Origin: an uncultured Tolumonas sp.
GTDB taxonomy: Bacteria; Pseudomonadota; Gammaproteobacteria; Enterobacterales; Aeromonadaceae
Length of the DNA: 64,000 bases
Direction of reading: 5' to 3'
Assembly (NCBI RefSeq): GCF_963676665.1
Contig: NZ_OY781373.1
Location: forward strand, 248,001 to 312,000
Shown here: piece by piece, positions 47,181 through 56,166 of the stretch
Numbering within the stretch: the first letter of the stretch is position 1
Layout: each line of letters starts with the position of its first letter
Translations under genes and position numbers: made by a program
Notes under the pieces: model-generated
What the model was told of the DNA's origin: nothing
The model's input: only the letters and a program-made list of their open reading frames with translations
The model's database searches: none

Positions 47181-49250
47181 TCAGGCTTGAGAATAATCAT
47201 CTCGCTCACCGAACCAGCGACGGATCAGCGGTGTGACGCAAGCAGGGTATTGCTGGAAAATTCGTTGTGCCAACTGCTGCACTTGTGGGATTAACGCCTG
47301 ATCGCGCACCAGATCGGCGATCTTCAGATCGGCAAGGCCGGTTTGTTTGGCGCCGAGCATTTCACCGGGGCCGCGCAGCTCTAAATCTTTCTGCGCAATG
47401 ACAAAACCATCGTTGCTGTCACGCAATACGGCCAGGCGTTGCTGTGCAGTTTTTGAGAGTGGTGCATGATACAGCAGCACACAGTGCGACGCGACGGAAC
47501 CACGACCAACGCGCCCGCGTAACTGGTGTAATTGTGCTAAACCTAGTCGTTCAGGGTTTTCGATGATCATCAGACTCGCGTTTGGTACATCAACACCGAC
47601 TTCAATCACGGTGGTGGCCACCAACAGATGTAAAATGCCTTCTTTAAATTCCTGCATCACGCGCTGTTTTTCTGCCGGTTTCATGCGGCCATGCACTAAG
47701 CCAATATGCAATTCCGGTAGCAGGTGCTGCAGGTCTTCCGCCGTATTTTCTGCCGCCTGACACTCCAGCACTTCCGACTCTTCAATTAAAGTGCAGACCC
47801 AATACGCTTGTCGTCCTTCCAGACAGGCTTGGCGTACCCGCTCGATTACCATTTCGCGACGGGTATCGGGTAAAGCGACGGTGGTGATTGGCGTGCGGCC
47901 GGGCGGCAGTTCATCAATAATGGAAGTATCCAGATCGGCATACACCGTCATCGCCAGCGTGCGCGGGATCGGTGTCGCGGTCATGATCAGCTGGTGCGGA
48001 TAAATGCCATCCTGCGCGCCTTTTTCACGCAACGCGAGGCGTTGATGCACACCGAAGCGATGTTGTTCATCGACAATCACCAGCAGCAGTTGTTGGAATT
48101 CAACTTGTTCCTGAAACACTGCATGGGTGCCAACCACCATTTTGACTTGTCCATTGCGAATGGCTTCAAGCTGTTTTTCGCGCGCTTTGCCTTTCACTTT
48201 ACCGGCCAGCCAACCCGTTTCGATACCCAATGGGGTGAGCCAGTTACTGAAATTATTGGCGTGTTGTTCGGCCAGCAACTCCGTTGGCGCCATCAGCACC
48301 ACTTGCCCGCCATGCGCGATCACCTGCAGTGCGGCCAGTGCGGCGACGAGCGTTTTACCCGAGCCGACATCACCTTGCACCAGTCGCATCATTGGGTAGG
48401 GTTTGGTCAGATCTTGGCTGATTTCCAAACCCACACGTTGTTGGGCACCAGTCGGTTTGAAAGGCAAACGGGCGAGCAGTTGTTCACACAATGAACAATC
48501 GGTGGGTAAGGCTCGTGCCTGATGCTGTTGCGTGCTGTAACGCAGTTGTAAGACGGTCAGGTGATGAGCGATCAGCTCTTCCAGCGCCAGCCGTTGTTGG
48601 GCCGGATGTTGGCCATTTTCTAACTGTGCCAGCGCAATATCCGGTGGCGGACGATGCAGTAACAGCAGGGCATCGGCGAGGCTCAGTTGGCGAGGGTATA
48701 ACCCATCCGGCAGCAGCTCTTTGACGCCATTTTCTTTCAGCAGTTGCAACGCCTGATCGGTCAGGTTACGCAATGAAGCCTGACGCAAACCTTCGGTGGT
48801 GGGGTATACCGCCGTCAACGTGGCATCGGTGTCTAATGGCGCATCCTCATCCAGCAGTTTGTATTCCGGATGCACAATCTCAAAACCATGCAACCCACGT
48901 TTGATTTCGCCAAAACAGCGAATGCGTCGACCAACGGCCAGCGCATTTTTCTGCCCGGCGGTGAAATGGAAAAATCGCAGTGTTACTGAGCCATTGCCGT
49001 CACTGATCCGACACAGCAACATTCGGCGTTTTCCCATCTGAATGTCACAACTTTGGATCACGCCTTCGGTGGTACAGGAATGATCGGCACTTAATTCCGC
49101 GATTGCGTAGAGACGTGTGCGATCTTCATAACGTAGTGGCAGATGGAAGAGCAGATCCTGCACAGTATGCAGCCGCAGGTGAGTCAGCTTTTCGGCCAAC
49201 TTACTGCCAACACCTTTCAACATGGAAATAGGGACTGCAGAGAGTTCCAT
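47181..49250 (-). CDS. recG: ATP-dependent DNA helicase RecG
   Basis: Branch-migrating helicase that remodels stalled forks and Holliday junctions. The 689 residues match the family length (E. coli 693). The N-terminal wedge (OB-fold) domain is followed by helicase motifs: Walker A GDVGSGKTLVA (near 295), VDEQHRFG for DExH motif II, TATPIPRT for motif III, and EVGVDVPNASLMII and QLRGRVGRG in the second RecA domain. The start MELSAVPISMLKGVGSKLAEKL is typical. It is the first gene of a minus-strand run with the AsmA and methyltransferase genes. Confidence 0.97.
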   Translation of the reverse strand: MELSAVPISMLKGVGSKLAEKLTHLRLHTVQDLLFHLPLRYEDRTRLYAIAELSADHSCTTEGVIQSCDIQMGKRRMLLCRISDGNGSVTLRFFHFTAGQKNALAVGRRIRCFGEIKRGLHGFEIVHPEYKLLDEDAPLDTDATLTAVYPTTEGLRQASLRNLTDQALQLLKENGVKELLPDGLYPRQLSLADALLLLHRPPPDIALAQLENGQHPAQQRLALEELIAHHLTVLQLRYSTQQHQARALPTDCSLCEQLLARLPFKPTGAQQRVGLEISQDLTKPYPMMRLVQGDVGSGKTLVAALAALQVIAHGGQVVLMAPTELLAEQHANNFSNWLTPLGIETGWLAGKVKGKAREKQLEAIRNGQVKMVVGTHAVFQEQVEFQQLLLVIVDEQHRFGVHQRLALREKGAQDGIYPHQLIMTATPIPRTLAMTVYADLDTSIIDELPPGRTPITTVALPDTRREMVIERVRQACLEGRQAYWVCTLIEESEVLECQAAENTAEDLQHLLPELHIGLVHGRMKPAEKQRVMQEFKEGILHLLVATTVIEVGVDVPNASLMIIENPERLGLAQLHQLRGRVGRGSVASHCVLLYHAPLSKTAQQRLAVLRDSNDGFVIAQKDLELRGPGEMLGAKQTGLADLKIADLVRDQALIPQVQQLAQRIFQQYPACVTPLIRRWFGERDDYSQA

Positions 49251-49759
49251 TAAGACCTCTGATACTGTGCATTTATCCAGATATTAGCAAGAGGCGGGTG
49301 GCAGGAGCAAATCGACGTGCGTTATTTACAGATAAAAATGTAAATTTCATTCTGAAAGTTTGTTTTCATTTTGATTTTTCATGTCGCGTTAAAATGCAGC
49401 ATTCTTTTTTCATTTTCTACATTTCGCTTTCCGCCCCAGAATTCATTTTTCACAAATATCGAGCCTCTTTCGAGGCTTTAATTTGGCTTTTATGCTCGTT
49501 TAGAAATGAAAAAGCCATTTTCATCACAATTATTGGGTATCGAATGAGTTTTACTAGCAACACCTTTCAAACTAAAAATGCCACTTGCATCACAATGTGA
49601 AAATCAAAACAGGAAATTATTCGTTCATTGTGAAAATATAAATATACGAGCTACGTGAGCAGCAGTAATTAGTCTTAGGGCTTGTAATGAACTGCACATC
49701 TTTCCCACAGGAATGTATGTGTTTCTTCAACAACGATGGAACAAATTGAGGAATAGGTC
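49251..49759. promoter_or_regulatory. 509-bp region upstream of the sorbitol operon
   Basis: No gene is evident. The region is AT-rich and dense in TTTTCAT/ATGAAAA words (about eight between 49345 and 49525), including an inverted pair, ATGAAAA 49506-49512 with TTTTCAT 49518-49524. Closer to srlA, TCACAATGTGA (49590-49600) is a perfect palindrome. AATGTGAAAATC (49594) and ATTGTGAAAATA (49627) form a direct repeat 33 bp apart. These are candidate operators for the DeoR-type SrlR or for CRP. A small hairpin (AGCCTC 49462-49467 with GAGGCT 49472-49477) has a weak T-rich tail. Confidence 0.45.
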
Positions 49760-50314
49760 ATGGATTTAGTAATTCATGCAGCGGAATGGTTTATCGGACT
49801 ATTCCAGAAAGGAGGCGAGGTGTTTGTCAGTATGGTCACTGGCATTCTCCCGCTGTTGATCTCACTGATGGTGGCCATGAACGCACTGATCCGTTTTATC
49901 GGTCAGGAACGTGTTGAACGTCTGGCACAAAAATGTGCGGGCAATCCGTTTACCCGTTATCTGGTGCTGCCAGTCGTCGGCACATTCGTGTTCATGAATC
50001 CGATGACCTTGAGTCTGGGTCGTTTCTTACCAGAACGCTACAAACCTTCTTATTATGCTGCTGCGTCATACAGCTGCCATTCCATGAACGGTCTGTTCCC
50101 TCACATCAACCCGGGTGAGTTGTTTGTGTACTTAGGCATTGCTAATGGTCTGACTACGCTGCATCTGCCACTGGCACCACTGGCGATCAGTTACTTGTTT
50201 GTCGGCATGGTCTCTAACTTCTTCCGTGGCTGGGTGACTGACTTCACCACCGCGTTTGTAGAGAAACAACAGAACATCCGTCTTAGCACTGAAGTGCACA
50301 TGCACACTAATTAA
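49760..50314 (+). CDS. srlA: Sorbitol PTS enzyme IIC component
   Basis: Membrane component of the glucitol/sorbitol phosphotransferase system; imports D-sorbitol with phosphorylation. The 184 residues agree with E. coli SrlA (187). Family pattern: [17 protein letters not shown] at the start, [25 protein letters not shown] in the middle and [20 protein letters not shown]. About four hydrophobic segments. It is the first gene of srlAEBD. Confidence 0.95.
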   Translation: MDLVIHAAEWFIGLFQKGGEVFVSMVTGILPLLISLMVAMNALIRFIGQERVERLAQKCAGNPFTRYLVLPVVGTFVFMNPMTLSLGRFLPERYKPSYYAAASYSCHSMNGLFPHINPGELFVYLGIANGLTTLHLPLAPLAISYLFVGMVSNFFRGWVTDFTTAFVEKQQNIRLSTEVHMHTN

Positions 50315-50335
50315 TCAGGTTCAGGAGCAGACATC

Positions 50336-51325
50336 ATGGCAAATGCATTATATATCACCAAAGGAAATGGTGGCTGGGGCGGCCCGTTGACCATCCCAGT
50401 CGATAAGAACAAAAAGATCCTTTATATCACCGCGGGTACACGTCCTGACATTGTAGACCGTATGGTGGAACTGACCGGCATGGAAGCCGTTGATGGTTTC
50501 AAATCATCGGTGCCGGATACGGAAACAGCGGTGGCGATCATCGATTGTGGTGGCACCTTACGTTGCGGTCTGTATCCGAAAAAGCGCATTCCGACGGTGA
50601 ATATTCACTCCACCGGTAAAAGTGGCCCGATGGCTGATTACATTGTTGAAGACATTTATGTGTCCGGTGTTCGTCCCGACGACATTCAGTTGCAAACGCA
50701 TGACGGTGTGGCGCCGATCAGAGCGGCTGCACCTGCGGCGGCACAGCACAGTGAACATCGTCAGTATGACAGCTCGAAAAAACTGAGCGAGCAGAGTGAT
50801 GGTTTACTGGCCAAAATCGGGATCGGCATGGGCTCCGTCATGGCAACCTTCTTCCAGGCGGGTCGTGAAACCATTGATACGGTATTGAAATCCATTCTGC
50901 CGTTCATGGCGTTCGTTTCGATGCTGATTGGTGTCATCATCGCGTCTGGTGTCGGTGATGTGATTGCGCATGCGCTGATCCCGTTGGCGAAAAGCCCGTT
51001 TGGTTTGATCACGCTGGCGTTGATTTGTTCGTTCCCATTCCTGTCGCCGTTCCTTGGCCCAGGTGCGGTTATCGCGCAAGTTATCGGGGTTTTGGTGGGC
51101 ACACAGATCGGCATGGGCAACATTCCACCGCAACTGGCACTACCGGCTCTGTTTGCTATCAACGCACAAGCGGCGTGTGACTTTATCCCAGTGGGTTTGA
51201 GTCTGGCCGAAGCGAAACCAAAAACCGTTCAGATCGGCGTACCGTCTGTGCTTTACTCCCGGTTTTTAACCGGTGCACCGACCGTCCTGCTGGCGTGGTT
51301 TGTATCCTTCTTTATCTATCAGTAA
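50336..51325 (+). CDS. srlE: Sorbitol PTS enzyme IIBC component
   Basis: The 329-residue subunit combines the IIB domain (N-terminal about 170 residues) and a second membrane part. The IIB phospho-cysteine is probably the Cys in [19 protein letters not shown], near residue 67 or 72. The C-terminal half has several membrane helices ([40 protein letters not shown]). The length is close to E. coli SrlE (319). It starts 22 nt after srlA with AGGAG upstream. Confidence 0.95.
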   Translation: MANALYITKGNGGWGGPLTIPVDKNKKILYITAGTRPDIVDRMVELTGMEAVDGFKSSVPDTETAVAIIDCGGTLRCGLYPKKRIPTVNIHSTGKSGPMADYIVEDIYVSGVRPDDIQLQTHDGVAPIRAAAPAAAQHSEHRQYDSSKKLSEQSDGLLAKIGIGMGSVMATFFQAGRETIDTVLKSILPFMAFVSMLIGVIIASGVGDVIAHALIPLAKSPFGLITLALICSFPFLSPFLGPGAVIAQVIGVLVGTQIGMGNIPPQLALPALFAINAQAACDFIPVGLSLAEAKPKTVQIGVPSVLYSRFLTGAPTVLLAWFVSFFIYQ

Positions 51326-51343
51326 TAACAGTCGAGGCTTGAA

Positions 51344-51709
51344 ATGACTATGTTGTACCGTACCCAAGTAACTCAGATCGGTGAGTATGCGGCAGATGCC
51401 CTGAGCGACAAGATGATGATCCTGTTTAACGATAATGCCCCGGCCGATGTTGCAGATTACTGCTTCATTCATCCAGCCGCAGCGTTAACCGGTGAGATCA
51501 GCGTTGGTGGTCAGTTCGTGTTGGGTGCCGTGTCTTATCCCGTCACAGCGGTCGGCGATGTGGTCAACCAAAACCTAGGCGAACTCGGACACATTACTAT
51601 CCGATTTGATGGCGGCAGTGTCGCTGAATACCCTGGCACCGTACATGTAAAAGGGACATGCCCTGATGAACTGGCGCTGGGAACAGAACTTATCTTTAAA
51701 ACCGAATAA
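51344..51709 (+). CDS. srlB: Sorbitol PTS enzyme IIA component
   Basis: Cytosolic phospho-carrier of 121 residues (E. coli SrlB 123). It receives phosphate from HPr on a histidine, probably His46 in DYCFIHPAAALTG. The C-terminal part has LGHITIRFDGG and ELPGTVHV-like spacing (here EYPGTVHVKG). It lies 18 nt after srlE in the same operon. Confidence 0.95.
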   Translation: MTMLYRTQVTQIGEYAADALSDKMMILFNDNAPADVADYCFIHPAAALTGEISVGGQFVLGAVSYPVTAVGDVVNQNLGELGHITIRFDGGSVAEYPGTVHVKGTCPDELALGTELIFKTE

Positions 51710-51722
51710 TTAAAACTCACTG

Positions 51723-51763
51723 CCCCCTCTGCAACATATGAGTTGGCGCTCGTTGCAGGGGGG
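51723..51763 (+). other. Strong hairpin between srlB and srlD
   Basis: CCCCC plus CTGCAAC (51723-51735, one bulged T) pairs with GTTGCAG plus GGGGG (51752-51763). There is no T-tract, so it is more likely an mRNA processing or stabilising hairpin than a terminator. Confidence 0.65.
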
Positions 51764-51790
51764 AGCGAGACTAGCAATTAGGAGATTAAC

Positions 51791-52567
51791 ATGTCAAAAG
51801 TGGCATTGGTAGTTGGCGGTGGCCGTAACCTGGGCGCGTTCCTGAGCAGTGGCTTAGCGGACGCCGGATACAAGGTAGCAGTCGCCGATCTGGATGGTGC
51901 AAGTGCAGAAGAATCTGCCTCCGCCATTGCGGCACAGTTTGGGCAAGAGAATGTCATGGCTGTGCAAGCGAATTCCACCGATGAAGCAGATGTAGAACGT
52001 ATGGTCGGTGCGGTTGCGGAACGTTTTGGCCGCATCGACCTGCTGGTCTACAACGCCGGTGTGGCGCAGGCGGCGAAGATTGATGTGTTCTCACTGGATG
52101 CGTGGAAACGCTCCATTGACGTCAATCTGACCGGCTATTTCCTGTGTGCCCGTGCGGTTTCCAAAATCATGATCAAACAAAACGGTGGCCGCATCATTCA
52201 GATCAACTCTAAATCCGGCAAAGTGGGCTCAAAACACAATTCCGGTTATTCCGCGGCCAAGTTTGGTGGCGTTGGCTTAACCCAGTCACTGGCTTTAGAT
52301 CTGGCCGAGCACAACATTACTGTGCATTCACTGATGCTGGGTAATCTGCTGAAGAGCCCAATGTTCCAGTCACTGCTGCCACAATATGCGAAGAAATTAG
52401 GTATTCCGGAAGATCAGGTGGAACAAACCTATATTGATAAAGTACCGCTAAAACGTGGCTGCGATTACCAGGATGTACTGAATGTGCTGAAATTTTACGC
52501 CAGTGATGAGGCCAGCTACTGTACCGGCCAGATGATCAATATCACTGGCGGCCAGGTGATGTTCTAA
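51791..52567 (+). CDS. srlD: Sorbitol-6-phosphate 2-dehydrogenase
   Basis: Short-chain dehydrogenase of 258 residues that oxidises sorbitol-6-phosphate to fructose-6-phosphate with NAD. The nucleotide loop is VVGGGRNLGAFL (TGxxxGxG-type), the catalytic tetrad region shows NSKSGKVGSKHNSGYSAAK with YxxxK, and VYNAGVAQ is the NAG-like motif. The length equals E. coli SrlD (259). It lies behind the srlB-srlD hairpin, with AGGAG before the ATG. Confidence 0.96.
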   Translation: MSKVALVVGGGRNLGAFLSSGLADAGYKVAVADLDGASAEESASAIAAQFGQENVMAVQANSTDEADVERMVGAVAERFGRIDLLVYNAGVAQAAKIDVFSLDAWKRSIDVNLTGYFLCARAVSKIMIKQNGGRIIQINSKSGKVGSKHNSGYSAAKFGGVGLTQSLALDLAEHNITVHSLMLGNLLKSPMFQSLLPQYAKKLGIPEDQVEQTYIDKVPLKRGCDYQDVLNVLKFYASDEASYCTGQMINITGGQVMF

Positions 52568-52629
52568 GTTTGATATACGTTCAGGGTAAATAGGGTCCCG
52601 GTTCAGCTCCTGAGGATGCCTGTTAGTTT

Positions 52630-52655
52630 GGCAGTGTTTTTACACTGCCTTTTTT
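52630..52655 (+). terminator. Intra-operon terminator between srlD and gutM
   Basis: GGCAGTG (52630-52636) pairs with CACTGCC (52643-52649) and is followed by T6. It lies 19 bp before the gutM start, so it should reduce transcription of the regulatory genes gutM and srlR relative to the PTS genes. Confidence 0.85.
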
Positions 52656-52673
52656 CCATAAACGAGGTGAAAA

Positions 52674-53030
52674 ATGGATTCGACTTATGCGTTGATTATT
52701 TGTGCCGGTTTTGCCTGGGTTTTACAGATAGTGACCGGTTTTTTGCAGATGCGCGCCTTCAATCGCATGCTGCAAAACATGAGTTTGAAAGGCACAGTGA
52801 AAATCGGCAAAACATCGTCACGTTGGAAACCAAAAACGTTAGTCGTGTTAGCACATGATGCTAACGGCCTGATTATTGATGCCAGTATTATGAAAGGTGT
52901 GACTATTTTTGCGCGTCCGACGCCATTATCTGCGTTGATCCATGCGCGAATTCCGTTATCTGATCGCATGATTTCCGGGCTGGAACCTTCGGTTCGTGAA
53001 GCCGTATCTTGCGCGCTGTCAACAAAATGA
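52674..53030 (+). CDS. gutM: Glucitol operon activator GutM
   Basis: A 118-residue protein of the GutM family with a single N-terminal membrane segment (YALIICAGFAWVLQIVTGFLQM, about 4-25) and a small cytosolic domain containing GRTSSRWKP-like residues (here GKTSSRWKPKTLVVL). In E. coli GutM activates the srl operon together with repressor SrlR. The gene follows srlD as in enterics and has GAGG before the ATG. Confidence 0.9.
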   Translation: MDSTYALIICAGFAWVLQIVTGFLQMRAFNRMLQNMSLKGTVKIGKTSSRWKPKTLVVLAHDANGLIIDASIMKGVTIFARPTPLSALIHARIPLSDRMISGLEPSVREAVSCALSTK

Positions 53031-53109
53031 TAATGAATTTATTTTAATTCTTTCGTTTTGAAAATCTCCATGTATCTTATTCGTAATAGATTGGCATAGA
53101 GAGTCTGAT

Positions 53110-53874
53110 ATGAGCGTTGAAGTTCGTCGGGAAATGTTAGTACGTTATCTGCGGGAACAAGGCAGAACATCGGTCAATGATCTGGCAAACCACTTTAATA
53201 TTACCGGTGCGACCATTCGCAGCGACCTGCGACAGTTAGAGCTAGCCCATCTGGTAACGCGCCGTTATGGCGGGGCGGAGGCGATCTCACAACCGATCGC
53301 GGAAGACCGCACCATTGATGAAAAAACCGCGCTCAATCAGAGTATCAAACAGCGGATCGGCGCCAAAGCTGCCTCGCTGGTGCACGATGGTGAGTCCATT
53401 ATTCTGGATAACGGCAGCACCACCTTACAGATGGTGCCGTGGTTGGTGGAACGCGTTGCCTTAACCGTGATGACCAACAGCCTGCATATCATGAATGAAG
53501 CCGTGGCCCGCGACAGTAATATGAATTTGCTAATGCCGGGCGGCACTTACCGTAAACGTTCCGCCTCGTTTCACGGTGGCTTGGCCGAACAGGCGTTCCG
53601 TGCCTTTACCTTTGATAAGCTGTTTATTGGTGCCGATGGTTTTGATATCGAGCAGGGCACCACCACCTTTATTGAAGCGTATCAGGTGAGTCAGGCCATG
53701 TGTCAGGCCGCGAAACAAATCATCGTGGTGACGGACTCCAGTAAATTCGGCCGGAAGACCCCCAATGTCGTCGTGCCGATTGAGAAGATCGACATCGTGA
53801 TCACCGACCACGGTATCAGTGACGCCGATCAAGCCGCATTGGAAGCTCGTGGCATACAGGTGTTACTGGTTTAG
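53110..53874 (+). CDS. srlR: DeoR-family sorbitol operon repressor
   Basis: A 254-residue DeoR-type repressor (E. coli SrlR 257). The N-terminal HTH shows RREMLVRYLREQGRTSVNDLA and ATIRSDLRQLELAHLV. The C-terminal sugar-phosphate-sensing domain has ILDNGSTTLQMVP, VMTNSLHI, KLFIGADGFD and VVTDSSKFGR, the standard DeoR sensor signature. It lies 79 bp after gutM, the last gene of the operon. No gutQ follows, unlike E. coli. Confidence 0.93.
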   Translation: MSVEVRREMLVRYLREQGRTSVNDLANHFNITGATIRSDLRQLELAHLVTRRYGGAEAISQPIAEDRTIDEKTALNQSIKQRIGAKAASLVHDGESIILDNGSTTLQMVPWLVERVALTVMTNSLHIMNEAVARDSNMNLLMPGGTYRKRSASFHGGLAEQAFRAFTFDKLFIGADGFDIEQGTTTFIEAYQVSQAMCQAAKQIIVVTDSSKFGRKTPNVVVPIEKIDIVITDHGISDADQAALEARGIQVLLV

Positions 53875-53891
53875 TTTTAATAGTTATGCAG

Positions 53892-53913
53892 CCACCATTG
53901 AGTAAAATGGTGG
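53892..53913 (+). terminator. Weak hairpin after srlR
   Basis: CCACCATT (53892-53899) pairs with AATGGTGG (53906-53913). There is no clear T run, so its strength as a terminator is doubtful. Confidence 0.45.
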
Positions 53914-54131
53914 TTAATGCATATAGACCGCTATTTCATTCATCTCTTCTGAAGTTTTATTTCAATAAACCGAATATTGCTGGTTTTTTATACCAGAAAT
54001 TTAATCTTTTCCTCTAAAAAAACCTTGCCAAAACCCGGTTTGCTGCGTATTTCTAGCGGCCTTTTAAGCTGCTGTGCGAAAAAAACACAGTAAGCAGGCA
54101 AAACAGCGTAAACAGAAGAAGGGAAAGGGTT

Positions 54132-55586
54132 ATGACAACCTCTGCACACACACCGAGTCTGCAACGGAAATTGCAGTCACGGCATCTCAGTATGATCGCC
54201 ATTGGTGGTTCGATCGGTACAGGGTTATTTGTTGCCTCTGGTGCAACGATTGCCAATGCCGGGCCGGGTGGCGCGCTGTTAGCGTATTTGTTAATCGGCT
54301 TGATGGTCTATTTTCTGATGACCAGTCTGGGTGAAATGGCGGCCTTTATGCCGGTTTCCGGTTCATTTGCGGCGTATGGCAGCCATTTTGTTGATCCGGC
54401 CTTTGGTTTCGCGCAGGGTTGGAACTATTGGTACAACTGGGCGATCACCGTGGCGGTCGAATTAGCTGCTTCCGCAATCATCATGAAATACTGGTTTCCG
54501 GAAGTACCGGGTTATATCTGGAGCGCGGGCTTTCTGGCGATCATCGTGGCGCTGAATGGTTTTACCGTGAAAGGTTTTGGTGAAGCGGAGTTCTGGTGTT
54601 CACTGATCAAAGTGGTGACTGTGATTGCTTTTATCGGTATCGGTATGTTGATGGTGTTTGGCATCATGCACGGTGATTCGCATCCGGGCTGGAGCAATCT
54701 CAGCACGGGTGATGCACCGTTTGTCGGTGGTTTTCCAGCGTTACTGAGTGTGGCCATGATTGCCGGGTTCTCGTTTCAAGGGACAGAGCTTATCGGTGTG
54801 GCGGCTGGTGAATCAGAAAATCCGGGCAAGAATATTCCGCGTGCTGTACGACAGGTATTTTGGCGTATTCTGCTGTTTTATGTGTTTGCGATCTTCATTA
54901 TTGGTGTGTTGCTGCCGTATAACGATCCGCAATTGCTGAAAAATGATGTCACGGATATCAGTGCCAGCCCGTTCACATTGGTGTTCGATCGTGCCGGTTT
55001 GGCATTAGCAGCAGCGGTGATGAACAGCGTTATTCTGACGGCGATCCTCTCTGCCGGTAATTCAGGGATGTACGCCTCTACGCGCATGCTTTACACCATG
55101 GCCTGTAATGGCATGGCACCGAAATGGCTGGCCGGTTTGAGTCGTAACGGTGTGCCGGTGAATGCATTAATCGCAACCACACTGGTGGCCATGTTGTGCT
55201 TCCTGACTTCGCTGTTTGGTGATCAGGCGGTTTATATGTGGCTGATGAGTGCGTCTGGCATGAGCGGATTTATCGCCTGGCTTGGCATTGCCGTGTGTCA
55301 TTACCGCTTTCGTAAAGGTTATCTGCTGCAGGGTGGGGAATTACACCAGTTGCCGTATCGTGCCTTGTTTTTCCCATTTGGCCCATTGTTGGCGTTCCTA
55401 TTGTGTCTACTGGTGACATTAGGGCAGGATTACACTGCCTTTACGGCTGATGTAATTGATTGGAAAGGCGCTGCTGCAACCTATATCGGTATTCCAATCT
55501 TCTTTATGTTATGGCTGGGTTATAAGCTGAAAAACAAAACGAGTTTTGTGCGGTATCAGGATATGCAGTTCCCGCAAAAAGATTAA
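54132..55586 (+). CDS. lysP: Lysine-specific permease
   Basis: Amino-acid permease of 484 residues with twelve predicted helices. The pattern follows E. coli LysP throughout: RHLSMIAIGGSIGTGLFVASG at the start, GWNYWYNWAITVAVEL, GFSFQGTELIGVAAGESENP and LSAGNSGMYASTRMLYT. LysP imports L-lysine with protons and in E. coli also senses lysine for CadC. Lysine as substrate is inferred from similarity. The 257-bp leader has no lysine riboswitch that I can recognise. It overlaps the end of the convergent MarR gene by 4 bp. Confidence 0.9.
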   Translation: MTTSAHTPSLQRKLQSRHLSMIAIGGSIGTGLFVASGATIANAGPGGALLAYLLIGLMVYFLMTSLGEMAAFMPVSGSFAAYGSHFVDPAFGFAQGWNYWYNWAITVAVELAASAIIMKYWFPEVPGYIWSAGFLAIIVALNGFTVKGFGEAEFWCSLIKVVTVIAFIGIGMLMVFGIMHGDSHPGWSNLSTGDAPFVGGFPALLSVAMIAGFSFQGTELIGVAAGESENPGKNIPRAVRQVFWRILLFYVFAIFIIGVLLPYNDPQLLKNDVTDISASPFTLVFDRAGLALAAAVMNSVILTAILSAGNSGMYASTRMLYTMACNGMAPKWLAGLSRNGVPVNALIATTLVAMLCFLTSLFGDQAVYMWLMSASGMSGFIAWLGIAVCHYRFRKGYLLQGGELHQLPYRALFFPFGPLLAFLLCLLVTLGQDYTAFTADVIDWKGAAATYIGIPIFFMLWLGYKLKNKTSFVRYQDMQFPQKD

Positions 55587-56035
55587 TCGTTTTGGTCATG
55601 CAACTGCTGTTGTACCTGCTCACAATGGATCTTCAGCACTTGCAGTTGTGTATCTGAAATATGAAGCTGGTCGCGCATTCTTAACGGAATGTCTGCGGCC
55701 TGTTTTTTTAGTGCCTTGCCTTGTTCTGTCAGCGTTAAAACACGCACGCGTTCATCCTGCTCACTGCGTTCCCGCCGGACTAATCCTTTCATATCCAGTC
55801 GTTTTAACAACGGCGTGAGGGTGCCGGAATCCAGAAAAAGCTGCTCACCCAATTGTTTCACACTGACACCATCCTGCTGCCATAACACCAGCATCACCAG
55901 ATATTGCGGATACGTCAGGTCGAGTTGCTCCAGTAAGGGGCGATAAGCGCGCACAATGGCATTGCTGGCGCTGTAGAGCGCAAAGCAAAGCTGGTTATCC
56001 AGTAATAACAGATCAGACGATTTTTCAGCGGTCAT
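55583..56035 (-). CDS. OhrR-like MarR-family regulator
   Basis: A 150-residue winged-helix regulator of the MarR/OhrR group. The N-terminal LLDNQLCFALYSASNAI holds the reactive-type cysteine (near residue 17) found in OhrR proteins, which sense organic peroxides. The winged helix follows (VSVKQLGEQLFLDSGTLTPLLKRLDMKGLVRRERSEQDER). OhrR usually sits beside an ohr peroxidase gene; none is in this window. It overlaps lysP at its 3' end and lies next to metQ on the same strand. Confidence 0.85.
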   Translation of the reverse strand: MTAEKSSDLLLLDNQLCFALYSASNAIVRAYRPLLEQLDLTYPQYLVMLVLWQQDGVSVKQLGEQLFLDSGTLTPLLKRLDMKGLVRRERSEQDERVRVLTLTEQGKALKKQAADIPLRMRDQLHISDTQLQVLKIHCEQVQQQLHDQND

Positions 56036-56115
56036 AATGAATTGTGCACAATGGGTTTAAGTGAATTATACCCATCGTACTTGAAATTGCAGCGTCGTTG
56101 ACGGCGTTCTCTAAA

Positions 56116-56143
56116 CAAAAACGGCCGACAAATGCCGGCCGTT
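56116..56143 (-). terminator. Terminator of the metNIQ operon
   Basis: On the minus strand AACGGCCG pairs with CGGCCGTT (56136-56143 with 56120-56127) and is followed by a T-rich tail (TTTTTG). Confidence 0.85.
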
Positions 56144-56166
56144 GTGTGTAGTAAGTGAAGGTAGAA

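Noticed and set aside
53875-54131. Possible lysine riboswitch upstream of lysP
   Set aside because: The 257-bp leader does not show the conserved L-box core (AGAGGNGC-type and kink-turn elements) and has no terminator before lysP.
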